DNA from: an uncultured Erysipelotrichaceae bacterium | GTDB taxonomy: Bacteria; Bacillota_I; Bacilli_A; RF39; UBA660 | NCBI GenBank assembly: GCA_902764145.1 | Contig: CACWUS010000004.1 | Span: 24,753 to 88,752, forward strand | DNA: 64,000 nucleotides | Reading direction: 5' to 3' | Part shown: positions 19,201 through 27,696 of the stretch, piece by piece | Layout: each line of letters begins with the position of its first letter | Numbering within the stretch: position 1 is the first letter of the stretch | Made by a program: the position numbers and the translations under genes | The notes under the pieces: generated by a model | What the model saw: only the letters and a program-made list of their open reading frames with translations | Told to the model about the DNA's origin: nothing | Database searches by the model: none

Positions 19201-19330
19201 TTTTGATTAATTCTTTTTCAAGAGCATCTTCACTTTGAAAAGATGTTGCTACTCTATTTAAACCTGTATATTCAGCTAATACAGTAGAGTTATCGTTTTC
19301 ACTTATTAAACCTATACTACTCACTAACAC
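16256..19330 (-). CDS. hsdR: Type I restriction enzyme, endonuclease/translocase subunit HsdR
   Basis: Cuts foreign DNA after ATP-driven translocation, in a complex with HsdM and HsdS. The nuclease domain has Asp-153 and Glu-167-x-Lys-169 (VELKK). The SF2 motor has Walker A TTGSGKT, Walker B DECHRSQ, motif III GFTGTPIF, and motif VI QAFSRTNR after TGFDAKTLNTLWVDK. The length (1024 aa) is normal. The gene starts at GTG (19330; a GTG at 19324 is also possible) with GAGGAG upstream, overlapping the end of hsdS by 14 bp. All key motifs are intact, so the system should be active. Confidence 0.95.
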   Translation of the reverse strand: MLVSSIGLISENDNSTVLAEYTGLNRVATSFQSEDALEKELIKTLVEQGYERLNINSEDELILNLRRQLEKLNNYHFTDGEWDEFFTKVIANKNDYIIEKTRLIQEDYKQEITLDSGEKKNIYLIDKNNIHNNSLQVLNQYVNNDGNFDNRYDVTILVNGLPLVHVELKKRGIDLREAFNQIERYQRDSFWAGSGLYNFVQIFVISNGTLTKYYSNTTREFHINNQKKKKSNSFEFTSYWADQKNNGITDLIDFAKTFFTKHTLLNVLTKYCVFTSEEDLLVMRPYQIVATEKILNRITIAYNNKFYGTLKSGGYIWHTTGSGKTLTSFKTSQLASKLDFIDKVLFVVDRKDLDYQTMKEYDRFKEGAANSNTSTKVLEEQLNDPNAKIIITTIQKLSQFIKKNEQSDVFNKHVVFIFDECHRSQFGDMHKAIIKKFNKYYLFGFTGTPIFPENARTIKGISETTEQIFGERLHTYTIVNAIADKNVLPFRYEYVGRVDLRDDVKDEKIYNIDEEKLFDNQIRISMITDYIIEHFSTKTKTSESYVYSTLDNVVAVAKRRDIEEIKSKKSINGFNSIFAVSSIKMAKEYYAEFKKELALKNSSLKVALIYSYGVNGEDGVIDENSESTEALSTDDRTFLENAIKDYNNMFGTSYDTSSERFQNYYKDVSLRMKNREIDILIVANMFLTGFDAKTLNTLWVDKNLKWHGLIQAFSRTNRILNSVKTYGNIVSFRNLENRLNEALAKFGDETAHGVVLLKPYKDYYYGYEEENGKSFEGYKTLVEKLTSKFAPGELMQSETEQKEFIKLYSEILKVTNILSSFDEFKDQELINERDKQDYLSVYIELYTDFRNRAKQEKTDVTDDVVFEMELIKSIEVNIDYILGLVKKYHDSNMEDKEILVTIQKTIMASPDLRNKKDLIMAFIESLDQDSNVYADFESFMNSKKKEELDKIIAEENLNKEETYNFIQRSFEQGRVETNGTEVSTILPPMSMFTPNNDRQEKKNKVIDKLLEFFDKFFSISNNKF

Positions 19331-20567
19331 TCAACTCCTCAAAACTTAATAATTTATTTCTATAATATTCATATTGTTTTCTTCTTAATTCAATTTCTGC
19401 AGGAAGACCTACTGTTATATCATTTGCCAATTCTTCAAACTTATCTAATATTTTAACAATTCTGTTTTGTTCTTCTTTTGGCGGTAAGACAACTTGTATT
19501 GAACTTGCCATTTTAAAATTAATTGCAGGCATTGTTGAACCACCACCAGTATTATTTAATGATTTATAAATCTTATCTTGCGATAGATAGTGCCATAAAT
19601 ACTTAATGTCAATTTCATTAGTTGTTAAATTTATTTTGAACATATTATTTGCAATTGCTCCATATTTGTTAATAAACACTTTGCCAGCAGCACTAGCACC
19701 ATATCTAATCATTACCATTTCTTCATTTTCTTTTTTTATATATTTTTTGTCTGGCTTAATGATGTATCTAGGTGGCTCATCATCTTTTACAAAATCAACA
19801 ATTCTTAAAAATGGGACCATTCCATCATCACAATAATCTTTTTGATCTTTTGGATCTACTTGTATACCCTGAGAAAATGTCGCATAATCTCCCAATGAAA
19901 CAACAGAATATTTTCCATTATTTAAAAGTTTTTCACGCCAAAACTCATATTGACTCTTTCTCGCTTCTAGCTCCGCTTCTAGCTCCGCTTCTAGCTCCGC
20001 TTCTAGCTCGCCAAATTTATCAAAAATTATTGCTATTTCTTCTTGTATTTCTAACGGAGGACAAGGAATCTTAATTTTTAGAAATTTTTCTTTTGATAAA
20101 TTATATCTTGTGACACCAAATGAGCATGTTATTATTTTATTTCTAAAATTTTTATCTCTAAATAAATGTTTTAGAAAATCTGGATTATATTTATCATAGA
20201 ATACGTCATTTAACCTAAATCCAAAACAAAAGCTATTTAAATATATTTTTTCATTTGGTTCTTTAGTAACAACTGATACCATTCCACTATCCTCTAAATT
20301 TTCGGATGATCCAGCTACCAAGATATCTTTATATTTGATTTCATTTTGCTTTTCATTTTCCTTTACTTGAACATAATCTTCGACGTTTAGATTTGTTGAT
20401 GGATTATTATAAATGTTAGTATATGTTATGTATTTGCAATTTCCATTTTCAAAATCCTTTTTTGACTTACCTGATAATCCGTTAAATTGATTACCAATTT
20501 CAGATAGTTTATAATATCTAACCCCATTAGGACATAGTTCTTTTATCAAATTATTTATTTTACTCAT
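19317..20567 (-). CDS. hsdS: Type I restriction-modification specificity subunit HsdS, with tetrapeptide repeats
   Basis: Determines the DNA sequence recognised by the type I enzyme. Two target-recognition domains are present (about 10-165 and 205-375), each followed by a conserved region: LKIKIPCPPLEIQEEIAIIFDKF and IQVVLPPKEEQNRIVKILDKF. Between the halves, four tandem ELEA units precede RKSQYEFWREKLL; the matching end of the second half is RRKQYEYYRNKLL. In EcoR124-type enzymes, the number of TAEL repeats at this same place sets the spacer length of the target site. The start is set at 20567 (ATG, GAGG 9 bp upstream), giving an 8-bp overlap with hsdM. Confidence 0.93.
   Translation of the reverse strand: MSKINNLIKELCPNGVRYYKLSEIGNQFNGLSGKSKKDFENGNCKYITYTNIYNNPSTNLNVEDYVQVKENEKQNEIKYKDILVAGSSENLEDSGMVSVVTKEPNEKIYLNSFCFGFRLNDVFYDKYNPDFLKHLFRDKNFRNKIITCSFGVTRYNLSKEKFLKIKIPCPPLEIQEEIAIIFDKFGELEAELEAELEAELEARKSQYEFWREKLLNNGKYSVVSLGDYATFSQGIQVDPKDQKDYCDDGMVPFLRIVDFVKDDEPPRYIIKPDKKYIKKENEEMVMIRYGASAAGKVFINKYGAIANNMFKINLTTNEIDIKYLWHYLSQDKIYKSLNNTGGGSTMPAINFKMASSIQVVLPPKEEQNRIVKILDKFEELANDITVGLPAEIELRRKQYEYYRNKLLSFEELSVSE
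19962..20009 (-). repeat. Four perfect 12-bp tandem repeats inside hsdS
   Basis: Unit CGCTTCTAGCTC (GAGCTAGAAGCG on the coding strand) occurs four times without a mismatch. It encodes (ELEA)4 in the central helix of HsdS. Twelve-bp units can be gained or lost by slippage without changing the frame, so the site is a likely switch of DNA specificity. Confidence 0.9.
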
Positions 20568-22125
20568 GATAATCAACCTCAAGTTCTTTGATTATCTCTT
20601 CAAGCTCTTTTCTAATTTGTTGTTGTCTTGGTACAACTTCAGAAAGCATTTTGTTTACTTCTGCTATATCAATCTTGTTATCTTCAGTATTTGTTTTTAA
20701 ATATGAATTAACTGATATATTATAATCATTTTCTTTAACCTCATCATATGTAGCTAAATATGATCTGTTTTCTATAGACTTTCTATCTTTCAAGAAATCT
20801 ACTATGTTGTTAATGTTTCTATCTGATAATTTATTTTTATTTGTGTTTCTTGTAAATTCTTCAGATGCATCTACAAATAAAATATTATTGTCAGCCTTGT
20901 TTTTCTTAAGCACTAATATACATGTAGCTATTGATGTTCCAAAGAATAAATCTGGTGGTAATTGGATAACTGTATCTACAAAGTTATTATCAATCATATA
21001 TTGTCTGATTTTTTGTTCTGCTCCACCTCTATAAAGAACACCTGGGAACTCGACTATAGCTGCAGTACCTTTAGGAGATAACCATGATAACATGTGCATA
21101 GTAAATGCTAAATCGGCTTTTGATTCAGGTGCTAATATTCCTGCTGGAGCAAATCTTTCATCATTTATTAATATTGGATTAGATTTACCTGCCCATTTGA
21201 TTGAATATGGAGGATTAGAAACTATTGCATCAAATGGTTCATCATTCCAATGAGCTGGATGAATTAATGTATCTCCTCTTTCGATACTAAAATTATTGTA
21301 ATTAATGTTATGTAAGAACATATTAATTCTAGCTAAGTTGTAAGTTGTAAGATTTATTTCTTGACCAAAAAATCCCTCTCTTACATTTTCTTTTCCAAGT
21401 ATCTTAGCAAATTTTAAAAGTAATCCACCTGATCCACATGCTGGATCGTATACTTTATTAACAGAGGTTTTATCCATAATAACTATTCTTGCAAGTAATT
21501 CTCCAACTTCTTGAGGAGTAAAGAATTCTCCTCCCGATTTACCTGCAGATGAAGCATACATTGTCATCAAGAACTCATATGCATCTCCGAATAAATCTAT
21601 GTTGTTATCTTCATAATCTCCAAAGTTTAAATCCCCAATTGCATTTAATAATTTAACAAGTTTTTCATTTCTTTCATCAACTGTATTACCTAATTTATTA
21701 TCAATAGTAAAATCATCAAATAATCCTTTAACATCGTCTTCTGATGCAGATCCTCTTGCTGATGATTCTATATTATTAAATACATTTGAAATAACAACAT
21801 TAAGATTTTCATTCTTATCTGCACCTTTTCTTATGTTGCAAAACAATTCACTTGGAAGAATAAAGAATCCTTTTTCATCAAGTATTTGTGATTTTCCAAG
21901 TAATGCTTCTTCATCAGAAATATTTCGATATTGAAAATCTGTAATACCTGCTTTTCTTTGATTCTCATTAACATAGTTTTCAATATTCTCTGATATAAAT
22001 CTATAAAATAACAATCCTAAAACGTATTGTTTAAAATCCCATCCATCTACAGAACCTCTTAACTCATTTGCTATTTTCCAAATCGTTTTATGAAGTTCTT
22101 CTCTTTCTTTATCTCTATTATTCAT
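20560..22125 (-). CDS. hsdM: Type I restriction-modification DNA methyltransferase HsdM
   Basis: Adds N6-methyl groups to adenine in the host's own sites and forms the core of the restriction complex. The AdoMet motif VYDPACGSGGLL and the catalytic NPPY motif (VSNPPYSIKW) are intact; the N-terminal HsdM helical domain (WKIANELRGSVDGWDFKQYVLGLLFYRFISE) is typical. Length 521 aa is normal. It is the first gene of hsdM-hsdS-hsdR, with AGGAGG before the ATG. Confidence 0.96.
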   Translation of the reverse strand: MNNRDKEREELHKTIWKIANELRGSVDGWDFKQYVLGLLFYRFISENIENYVNENQRKAGITDFQYRNISDEEALLGKSQILDEKGFFILPSELFCNIRKGADKNENLNVVISNVFNNIESSARGSASEDDVKGLFDDFTIDNKLGNTVDERNEKLVKLLNAIGDLNFGDYEDNNIDLFGDAYEFLMTMYASSAGKSGGEFFTPQEVGELLARIVIMDKTSVNKVYDPACGSGGLLLKFAKILGKENVREGFFGQEINLTTYNLARINMFLHNINYNNFSIERGDTLIHPAHWNDEPFDAIVSNPPYSIKWAGKSNPILINDERFAPAGILAPESKADLAFTMHMLSWLSPKGTAAIVEFPGVLYRGGAEQKIRQYMIDNNFVDTVIQLPPDLFFGTSIATCILVLKKNKADNNILFVDASEEFTRNTNKNKLSDRNINNIVDFLKDRKSIENRSYLATYDEVKENDYNISVNSYLKTNTEDNKIDIAEVNKMLSEVVPRQQQIRKELEEIIKELEVDYHE

Positions 22126-22202
22126 TTTTACCTCCTAATAACCCTACCACTTAAAATTATATCATAATTTTTTTATTTTAGTATTTTATATCCTAATTAA
22201 TA

Positions 22203-22235
22203 AAAAAAGAATATTAGTAAAAAACTAATATTCTT
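22203..22235 (-). terminator. Intrinsic terminator
   Basis: Perfect stem AAGAATATTAGT/ACTAATATTCTT around five A, with a run of seven T on the minus side. It follows the broken DUF2075 frame, so this terminator has outlived its gene, or still serves the DUF4238 transcript. Confidence 0.75.
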
Positions 22236-22431
22236 AATTTAAAACCATATTAGGTATTTTATTATCATCCAAAACACCTCTCATATATTGCATAGAATTC
22301 TTTCATGAATTTAATTGAGATTCAGTTGTTCTACCAAAAAACTTTCTATATCTTTCATATATTTTATTAACAATCATATTTAAATTAACATCATTAATAA
22401 ATTCTGATTTAATTCCTTCATATACTAACAT
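22234..22431 (-). pseudogene. Fragment of a DUF2075-type protein with in-frame TGA
   Basis: A start ATG at 22431 has AGGTGA 9 bp upstream and reads MLVYEGIKSEFINDV..., RTTESQLNS, then TGA (22303-22305), then KNSMQYMRGVLDDNKIPN and a TAA at 22234. It matches only the first ~65 residues of DUF2075-type helicase-related proteins, where the typical text is SW.NSMQYM: the TGA sits exactly where the family has a conserved Trp. The rest of the gene (normally several hundred residues) is absent. This is a decayed gene within the defence island. Confidence 0.7.
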
Positions 22432-22471
22432 ACTTCATTCACCTATATACTGATTGTAACATAAAATAAAA

Positions 22472-23500
22472 TTACCTAATATATTTCTGTTCTTTTGTTA
22501 AATAATCTTTTTGAAAATTTTCCCACATTAAATGATACTCATTATAATTCTTTTTGCTTACACTTCTTTTTTTATAATTTATTAATTCATTATCAACATT
22601 TTTTGAAATTACTTTCATATAAGAATTTTCCACTATTATTTTTTTCATAAAATTACTTTGTTCCTTATTTGCATAATATCTCGGTTGAACCTTCTCACCA
22701 ACTCTAGTGTAAATTATTTTTTTACTGGAAATTGGAAATAGTATAAAAACATTTTTTTGATTCCAACTACAATTTAATCTATAATTATTACCATTTAAAT
22801 ACTCTAGAAAAATAATTGGATTATCACTAGTTGGCAAATCAATTTCATCATCCACCGTTATTATACCCCATTTGTTACTGTGAAAAATAGATGAAACGAA
22901 ATCTAATAGTTTCATTGCCATAGATAAGTAAAATTGTTTCCCTGTATATGTTTCTATTTTTAATAGATTATTTTTTTCTATAGTTACATTTAAAGGAAAT
23001 AAACTAGCATAACTTAAATCATCTTTGTTCTCATTATTATTATTTTGAAATTTATTTTTTGTCATTGAAGATAGTTTTTTCCCAAATTCTTCACATTCTT
23101 CTTCAAATATCTTTGAAAATTCATTTTTATCTATATTTAAAATTTTCAATAAAGTACTTGGCATTCTTATTAAATTACATACTAAGAAGTCTATTATAGC
23201 ATTCCAATCTTCTATTGATAATTTTTCTCCTTTTTTTGCTCTATTCAATGGTTCATTAGCAGGTGTTTCATACTTTTCACTAAACATCTTTTCAATATCA
23301 TCTATTTCAATCCCATTACTAAATCTTACGAACATACTATCATAGGTACACACATTTTTAATTGCTTCCTTATTCCATATAGGAATATTTTTATTTGATA
23401 CTAAAAGATTATAAACCCAAACCTTTCCAGATTCACATTCCCATTCTTTCAAATACATTTTAGATATATAATGATTGTTTCTCGATATTTCACTTCTCAT
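22472..23500 (-). CDS. DUF4238-family protein
   Basis: The N-terminal HYISKMYLKEWE corresponds to the HYxPqxYLrxF signature of DUF4238, and the following pattern (WVYN..., KNVCTYDSMF, EIDDIEKMFSEKYE, then EDWNAIIDFLVCNLIRMP) also fits. Members are often found near restriction and other defence genes; their biochemical function is not established. A GGGTG ribosome site supports ATG at 23500 rather than the in-frame start at 23512. Divergent from a small membrane protein gene. Confidence 0.75.
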   Translation of the reverse strand: MRSEISRNNHYISKMYLKEWECESGKVWVYNLLVSNKNIPIWNKEAIKNVCTYDSMFVRFSNGIEIDDIEKMFSEKYETPANEPLNRAKKGEKLSIEDWNAIIDFLVCNLIRMPSTLLKILNIDKNEFSKIFEEECEEFGKKLSSMTKNKFQNNNNENKDDLSYASLFPLNVTIEKNNLLKIETYTGKQFYLSMAMKLLDFVSSIFHSNKWGIITVDDEIDLPTSDNPIIFLEYLNGNNYRLNCSWNQKNVFILFPISSKKIIYTRVGEKVQPRYYANKEQSNFMKKIIVENSYMKVISKNVDNELINYKKRSVSKKNYNEYHLMWENFQKDYLTKEQKYIR

Positions 23501-23582
23501 ATAATCACCCAATAAAACAATAGTATCTTTATTATATCATGGATAATATGTTATAATAATTAGCAATATTTGAGGTGATATT

Positions 23583-24218
23583 ATGTTTGAAGATATAGAA
23601 AAAATATTTAAAAGAGAAGATTTATTAACTAAAATATCAAGGCTATTTCCAATTTTATATATTTTCACTGCTTCATTACTTACTATATTTAGAAGTCTCA
23701 AAATGAACATATTTATTTTTTTAATTGTCATATTTGCAATAGATTTTTTCTTTTATGCATTTATAATGTATTTATTTCTCTTTATATCAAGCAATATAAG
23801 TATTAAAAAAATATTTAATATAAAATTTTCAATTAATAGAATCAAAAACTATATAAATAATAGTAAAAAGAAACTTAAAAATAAAATATCAAAAAGAGTT
23901 AATATCAAAACTAAAGAACAATATATTCCAATAATAAATCATTATAGAGATTATTCATTAAAAAAGATTATTTTTAAGTTTAATTTTAATGACTTATTAT
24001 CAATAATCAGTGTTATTTTAACTTTAACTTTTGGAATATATAAATTTGAACCTGATACTTCAACAATGTATATAAAAATTATTTCAACGATAATATTATT
24101 ACCTTCACTTACAATATTATTAATTAATATGATAATTGATGATTATAGTATTTTTATTGGAAAAAAGGACATATATAAAAGATTAGAAGAAATGTTCACA
24201 GAATTATATTTAGAATAA
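23583..24218 (+). CDS. Four-helix membrane protein, unknown
   Basis: 211 residues with two N-terminal membrane segments (about 22-42 and 44-68), a basic cytoplasmic loop of about 70 residues (KKKLKNKISKR), and two more segments (about 136-152 and 160-180). AGGTGA precedes the ATG. It is the only plus-strand gene in the island and is divergent from the DUF4238 gene, 82 bp away. No family recognised. Confidence 0.65.
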   Translation: MFEDIEKIFKREDLLTKISRLFPILYIFTASLLTIFRSLKMNIFIFLIVIFAIDFFFYAFIMYLFLFISSNISIKKIFNIKFSINRIKNYINNSKKKLKNKISKRVNIKTKEQYIPIINHYRDYSLKKIIFKFNFNDLLSIISVILTLTFGIYKFEPDTSTMYIKIISTIILLPSLTILLINMIIDDYSIFIGKKDIYKRLEEMFTELYLE

Positions 24219-24301
24219 TTTAAGAAAACATATTGTATTAAATTATTGATTCTTTTAAATAATTAATACCAAACAATAACAAATAGTAATGAAACAGGGA
24301 T

Positions 24302-24343
24302 AATAAAAATGACATAGCTCACTAGAAGCTTGTCATTTTTATT
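24302..24343. terminator. Bidirectional intrinsic terminator
   Basis: A 13-bp perfect stem (AATAAAAATGACA/TGTCATTTTTATT) separates convergent genes ending at 24218 and 24343; the loop itself can pair (AGCT...AGCT). Confidence 0.8.
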
Positions 24344-26529
24344 TAATAATTACCATTAAACATGTTTATTTCTCTATATATTTTTTGTAATGAAGATGTA
24401 GTAATATCTACAAGCGGTTCATACATAAATGAATTTAAATGGATAAATTCAGGAACAGAGATAATCGCTTTTGTAACTATCTTTTTATCATCATCTCTAA
24501 TCTTTGATTTTACTTTATCATATTCTTCACCTAGTGTTAAATTTTCATTGATTAATGATGGTTCAATTTTATTAAATATTTTTTCTAACAGTAATCTTAT
24601 CCCTATTGAAAAAATAATTTTTTCATCTAATTCTATACTATTGCTCAAGTTTTTGGATAACAATGTTTTTATATTTGAATTCAAAATGCTAGATATTTTT
24701 GTTGTTGAATCAAACATAAGATTGATATCAAATGTTTCTTTGAATATTGGTGCCAAATCTCCAACAGTTATTTTTTCTGTATTTTTTCTATAATGCAAAA
24801 CATCACATAATAAATCATATTTTGGGTCATTACTACTATATTTTAGTTCAATCATATTTCTTGCAACAGGAATTAATGCTAAAAATTTTTGCTCTGAACA
24901 ATTACTTTTTAGTTGATCCTTCCAACTCGAAAACAATTCCATCCCTCCACCAATAATACTTTCTTTGAATTTATCAAAATTTTCACTATTATTATTTTGT
25001 TTAATATAATACTTTTCATAATTGCTAACTCTATGTTTACAAGTACTAAAAAAGTCAAAATTATGGGTTAATATCCAACACATTATATTAACATTTTTTG
25101 ATAACTCACTTATATACTCTATCATTGCATATTTATTTTTATAATCAAAAGAATCCACTATATCATCTAAAATAATAAAAGTGTCTGTATTTTTTTCTAT
25201 ACTCATAAATAAATCAAATAAGAAATATAGAACCGTTAAAGCTCTTTTTTCTCCTGTGCTTAACGTATCTTTTAATAATATTTCTTCCACTTCTTTTTCT
25301 TCATTTTGACCTTTATGTATAAAAGTAAATATTGGATTTGTTCTACCTACCATGGAATTAAATTTATTACTAATTGTAATTTTAAAAGGAACGTCAAATC
25401 TTTCATTAAAAATTTCACATATCTCTTCCCATTTAGTTTTTTGGTTATTCGACTCATCAATTAATCTTTTTATACTTTCCTCTGATTTGTTGATTTGCTC
25501 ATTTACAATAATTATTTCGTCTTTATAATTTTCTAATTTTCCTGCAATAACCTTAATCATAAATAAAGAAATATCACTCATTTGTGTTAAAATTTCAGGG
25601 TCCGAAATATAAGTACGTATAGCTTTTGTATTTTTATTTTTATTTATTTTAGATAACAAATCTTCAGCAGTTTTTTGTGTGACTTCATCATGATATATTT
25701 TCTTCTTTTCATCATCATATAGTTTTTGAAACTTATCAACACTATCAATTAATTCATCTACATTTTTGATTTTTAATGCATGACCTGCTTCAAAAAAACC
25801 ATTAGTACTTAATTCTTTTAGTAATTTAGAAGCTTCAATGCTACCAAAAGCTCCTGCAAATAAATTTGTATGTATTTTAGAATCAATTGTTTCATTCAAT
25901 ATTTTTACTTCATTTATAAAATTTAAAGAAGTAATAATTGGTAATGTATTATCATTAAAAACATCAAAGAATGAATAACTTAATGAAATCTTATTATTCC
26001 AATTCAAATCAGATAAATACTTAATAATGTCTTTCCAATTATTTAACTTGAAATAATCAGAAAAAAACTTAAGTACAATATTTTTATTATCTTCTGCTTT
26101 TTTCTTGTTGCCTAGCTGATTGGATATTTTTAATGAAATACTATCTATTTGTTCTATGACTGAATTAAATATATTTCCATATTTTGTTTTTAAATCTGAT
26201 GAAATTGTTAATAAGCTTAAACTATCTGACTGCATGTTCATAGTATTTTTTATGTATTCATCATAATTATAAACAACAATATTATTTATATTTTCTAAAT
26301 TAGAATTTTTGTATGTTTTACCATCAAAATCAATCTCATATTCTCCATCTCTGTTATAAATTCTATCTCTAGGCAATTGAGATTTTGAAATTGCTTTAAA
26401 TCCAAGGGCAAGTGAAGTTTTAGTTCCTCCATTAGGAGCATATATTAGTGCATTTGAATTAACATTTGCAACACCTCTTAAATCCTTTATTCCATATATG
26501 TTTTTAAATTTTTTGATTGATATATTCAT
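24343..26529 (-). CDS. PrrC/RloC-like ATPase, candidate anticodon nuclease linked to type I RM
   Basis: 728 residues of the AAA_13 group. ABC-type ATPase parts: a divergent Walker A at residues 31-38 (APNGGTKT, with Ala in place of the first Gly), signature DTLSTGEKRAL, Walker B FIILDDIVDSFD, and switch His in WILTHNFD. Long coiled coils lie between (about 100-420). The C-terminal part has Arg-557, Glu-561 (RNMIE) and His-579 (LHYR); PrrC-type anticodon nucleases use an Arg-x3-Glu and a later His. It has no clear zinc-hook CxxC, so it is closer to PrrC than RloC in that respect. Such proteins cleave tRNA when a phage inhibits the linked restriction enzyme. The nuclease assignment is inferred. 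AGGAGG precedes the ATG. Confidence 0.7.
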   Translation of the reverse strand: MNISIKKFKNIYGIKDLRGVANVNSNALIYAPNGGTKTSLALGFKAISKSQLPRDRIYNRDGEYEIDFDGKTYKNSNLENINNIVVYNYDEYIKNTMNMQSDSLSLLTISSDLKTKYGNIFNSVIEQIDSISLKISNQLGNKKKAEDNKNIVLKFFSDYFKLNNWKDIIKYLSDLNWNNKISLSYSFFDVFNDNTLPIITSLNFINEVKILNETIDSKIHTNLFAGAFGSIEASKLLKELSTNGFFEAGHALKIKNVDELIDSVDKFQKLYDDEKKKIYHDEVTQKTAEDLLSKINKNKNTKAIRTYISDPEILTQMSDISLFMIKVIAGKLENYKDEIIIVNEQINKSEESIKRLIDESNNQKTKWEEICEIFNERFDVPFKITISNKFNSMVGRTNPIFTFIHKGQNEEKEVEEILLKDTLSTGEKRALTVLYFLFDLFMSIEKNTDTFIILDDIVDSFDYKNKYAMIEYISELSKNVNIMCWILTHNFDFFSTCKHRVSNYEKYYIKQNNNSENFDKFKESIIGGGMELFSSWKDQLKSNCSEQKFLALIPVARNMIELKYSSNDPKYDLLCDVLHYRKNTEKITVGDLAPIFKETFDINLMFDSTTKISSILNSNIKTLLSKNLSNSIELDEKIIFSIGIRLLLEKIFNKIEPSLINENLTLGEEYDKVKSKIRDDDKKIVTKAIISVPEFIHLNSFMYEPLVDITTSSLQKIYREINMFNGNY

Positions 26530-26658
26530 TTTTACCTCCTACTAAAAAACGCCAATACAAAAACCATCTAAAAAATGACCTGTACTAGCGCACTTTTCTT
26601 GAGTAAGTTATAACATAAAATAACAAATAATTCATTATTATTAGAATTAACTTTTTTA

Positions 26659-27657
26659 TTATTCTTTAATGCTTTCATATCCTTTAATTATATCACCAAT
26701 CAAAATATATAAATGAAGTATTGTATCTTTTATTTCATTTAAAGAAACATCATTATGAAGTCCCTTGCATACTCTATCATTTATACTTTCTATCCATGAT
26801 GCTGTTTGTAATACATTATCCTTTTTCATTTGATTTATTGAAACTTTGTCAAGAATAGCATACAATCTATTCAAATAGTGATCTCCCGTTATATCAAATT
26901 CCTTTCCACTTTCTAGAATTATTGTTTTATTTGAAAAATCAGGATATAATTTTTTAAATAGATTGTCTGTAAACTCTCTTAATAATTTTCTGCATGACGT
27001 TGATGCTTGAGAATAGCTTTCTTCATCTTTCTCTTTTAATCTAGAATATATAGATGATAATTTTCTTATTCCACCAGGAAGATTATCTACAAGATATTTA
27101 TCAACTATATTTCTATAATCTTCAAAAATATTTTCAATTTTTTCACTAAATTTTAATTGAATGTTAATATTCATAGCGTACCTATAGTACTCTCCTCTTA
27201 AAATAGATAATTTTCTTTGGCTTTCCTTTATAAAGTGAATAGTTTCTGTATTATTCTTTGTCACTCTATTTAATAAATTGTTCATTGCAGCATGTGAATA
27301 TTCTCCCGCAACAGAAACTCCCGCCGTTGTATAAGAACCCAATGATTTTTGTGCAGCTTCACAAGATAATTCAAGTTCACTAACTAATTCTGTAAATAAT
27401 ACTCTTTCACCTTTATCATTTTTTCTTTCTCTACCATGTTTTGCTCCCAATTCGAATATATCACTAGGAATTCCATCTTTTGTTGATTTATATCCTTCCA
27501 TCTCACAAACAAGCCAATCTACAGATTCATAATCATCCATAATCCTTGCTAACCTTAAACATTTTAATGCAATAATGGATGATTTTACATTTGCATCTTC
27601 TAATTGACTTAGTATTTCATCCGATAGATTTAAAGCTTCTTCTATTTTTGATTTCAT
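26659..27657 (-). CDS. AbiTii-domain protein (abortive infection family)
   Basis: The N-terminal ~80 residues fit the AbiTii domain: a helix ending in LSDEILSQLED, then SSIIALKCLRLARIMDDYESVDWLVCEMEGY, where LARxxxDxxxxxWLxxExxGY is the signature. The C-terminal ~130 residues form a second helical domain (SWIESINDRVCKGLHNDVSLNEIKD), with a possible HEPN-like R-x4-H (RVCKGLH). The start is set at 27657 (ATG after AAAGGATG). It lies 30 bp from a HEPN-like gene; these two look like one operon. Confidence 0.75.
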   Translation of the reverse strand: MKSKIEEALNLSDEILSQLEDANVKSSIIALKCLRLARIMDDYESVDWLVCEMEGYKSTKDGIPSDIFELGAKHGRERKNDKGERVLFTELVSELELSCEAAQKSLGSYTTAGVSVAGEYSHAAMNNLLNRVTKNNTETIHFIKESQRKLSILRGEYYRYAMNINIQLKFSEKIENIFEDYRNIVDKYLVDNLPGGIRKLSSIYSRLKEKDEESYSQASTSCRKLLREFTDNLFKKLYPDFSNKTIILESGKEFDITGDHYLNRLYAILDKVSINQMKKDNVLQTASWIESINDRVCKGLHNDVSLNEIKDTILHLYILIGDIIKGYESIKE

Positions 27658-27696
27658 AAAAAACACATCCTTTCATATTATAACAAATACATTTAA

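Noticed and set aside
19962..20009. CRISPR-like array
   Set aside because: Units are 12 bp, directly abutting, coding in hsdS, and without spacers. No array or cas gene was seen anywhere in the window.
19772..20074. Plus-strand frame with repeated LLAP units
   Set aside because: It is the antisense reading of the ELEA repeats in hsdS and has no ribosome site.
23537..23731. Minus-strand frame of 64 codons
   Set aside because: It is antisense to the well-supported four-helix membrane protein gene at 23583, which has a good ribosome site.
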